5,587 nucleotides of DNA from CAYJOG01 sp964371695 [NCBI: uncultured bacterium] (GTDB lineage: Bacteria; CAYJOG01): NCBI GenBank assembly GCA_964371695.1, contig CAYJOG010000210.1, positions 1 to 5,587 of the forward strand, in the 5' to 3' direction. The translations under genes and the position numbers were made by a program. Each line of letters starts with the position of its first letter. Within the stretch, counting starts at the first letter, position 1. Shown one piece after another: positions 5,025 to 5,587 of the stretch. Under the pieces are notes generated by a model. That model ran no database searches, had not been told where the DNA came from, and was given only the letters and a program-made list of their open reading frames with translations.

Positions 5025-5587
5025 ATACCGAAGACCTGATCGAACATCACATTCAGAGCCTGGACGCCTACAACAAGGGCCGCCGGTCGCTCTCTCGCGA
5101 AGAAATCGGCGAGGCGCTTTTTCACTTTGAGCGCGCCCTGGATATTTTTCCCGACCGGATGCTGGTGGAGCCGCAACTGGACCGCCAGACCCGGCTTTCG
5201 ATGCAGCAACTGAAGGCCAACATCCTTTCGCACATCGAACTGGTGCGCGAAACGTATCCGGGTGTTTCGCCCAAATCACCAGAGGGCTGGGCCGCCCCCG
5301 AGCCCCCGCCTGCGCTGGTGGCGGAAACCTTTTCGCCTGACGAAACTTATGAAGAAGGGGACGCGCCCTTTGAAGAAGAAACTCCCGCAGCAGATTTTGC
5401 GGCAGAGGAAGAACCCCTGATCGAAGAGCCGGTGGCCGTGGACTTCATGCCTGAAGCCGCCGCCGAAACAGAAGCCCTGCTGGACGAAATCTCTGGGGCC
5501 GACGAGGACATCGGCGCGCTGCTGGCCCCGGAGGAACCACCCCCGGTGCAGGAGCCGGTGCTGGAGGGGGATGAGTCGGGCCTGTCC
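5021..5587 (+). CDS. Acidic protein with helical head, partial (runs off the end)
   Basis: An open frame from ATG 5021 continues through the last base with no stop, giving the first 189 residues of a longer protein. I do not recognise it. Residues 1-80 are predicted-helical by eye (MNTEDLIEHH, EALFHFERALDIFP, LSMQQLKANILSHIELVRE), with a faint TPR-like look in EALFHFERAL. From residue 86 to the window end there is not one Lys, Arg or His, while about 31 residues are Asp or Glu, mixed with Pro and Ala, so this part should be disordered and strongly negative. Such tails occur as linkers or in scaffold and assembly proteins, and no function follows from that alone. The start overlaps the previous stop in an ATGA arrangement, indicating translational coupling. 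A GGAG at 5006-5009 is 11 bases upstream, rather far for a Shine-Dalgarno. GC-rich third positions support coding. The C-terminal part lies outside the window and might hold the defining domain. Confidence 0.85.
   Translation, partial: MNTEDLIEHHIQSLDAYNKGRRSLSREEIGEALFHFERALDIFPDRMLVEPQLDRQTRLSMQQLKANILSHIELVRETYPGVSPKSPEGWAAPEPPPALVAETFSPDETYEEGDAPFEEETPAADFAAEEEPLIEEPVAVDFMPEAAAETEALLDEISGADEDIGALLAPEEPPPVQEPVLEGDESGLS

Noticed and set aside
4512-5279. Minus-strand open frame of 255 codons (4512-5279)
   Set aside because: It is antisense to the peroxiredoxin end and the last two genes, has a low-complexity basic composition, and shows no recognisable motif or start signal.

Overview
The window is a GC-rich bacterial segment with five protein-coding genes, all on the plus strand, plus one repeat-rich intergenic block. 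There are no tRNAs, rRNAs, CRISPR arrays, transposases or phage genes. The organism cannot be named from this sequence. The protein families and the repeat styles fit a high-GC Gram-negative-type bacterium. The GGCAGGCG-TCC-CGCCTGCC hairpin reminds me, from memory only, of interspersed repeats in Verrucomicrobiota-like genomes. The CCCTCTCCCC/GGGGAGAGGG palindrome is found more widely, including in Proteobacteria.

Layout: (1) 74-1120 encodes a membrane-anchored protein of unknown function, preceded by a C-rich leader with an 11-C run and a possible leaderless promoter. (2) 1121-1425 is non-coding and holds a nested, imperfectly palindromic element (1150-1342) and a separate stem-loop (1352-1373). 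(3) 1426-3219 encodes an AidB-like acyl-CoA dehydrogenase of 597 residues with its own Shine-Dalgarno. (4) 3271-4683 encodes the most unusual protein, a radical SAM enzyme with an auxiliary cysteine set fused in frame to a complete PrxQ/BCP-type peroxiredoxin. (5) 4731-5024 encodes a 97-residue, probably all-beta protein of unknown function. It overlaps by ATGA with (6) a gene starting at 5021 that runs off the end of the window, with a short helical head and a very acidic tail.

How they may work together: the dehydrogenase and the radical SAM-peroxiredoxin genes are 51 bp apart and may be co-transcribed. That would link a flavin enzyme related to alkylation-stress proteins with an oxygen-sensitive Fe-S enzyme carrying its own peroxide-reducing domain. 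This is inference from family and position. The last two genes form a separate, translationally coupled pair that probably has its own promoter just after the fusion gene. The best candidate for something undescribed is the radical SAM-PrxQ fusion. Next are the nested palindrome and the matching TANNNT-N6-ATG arrangement in front of two genes.
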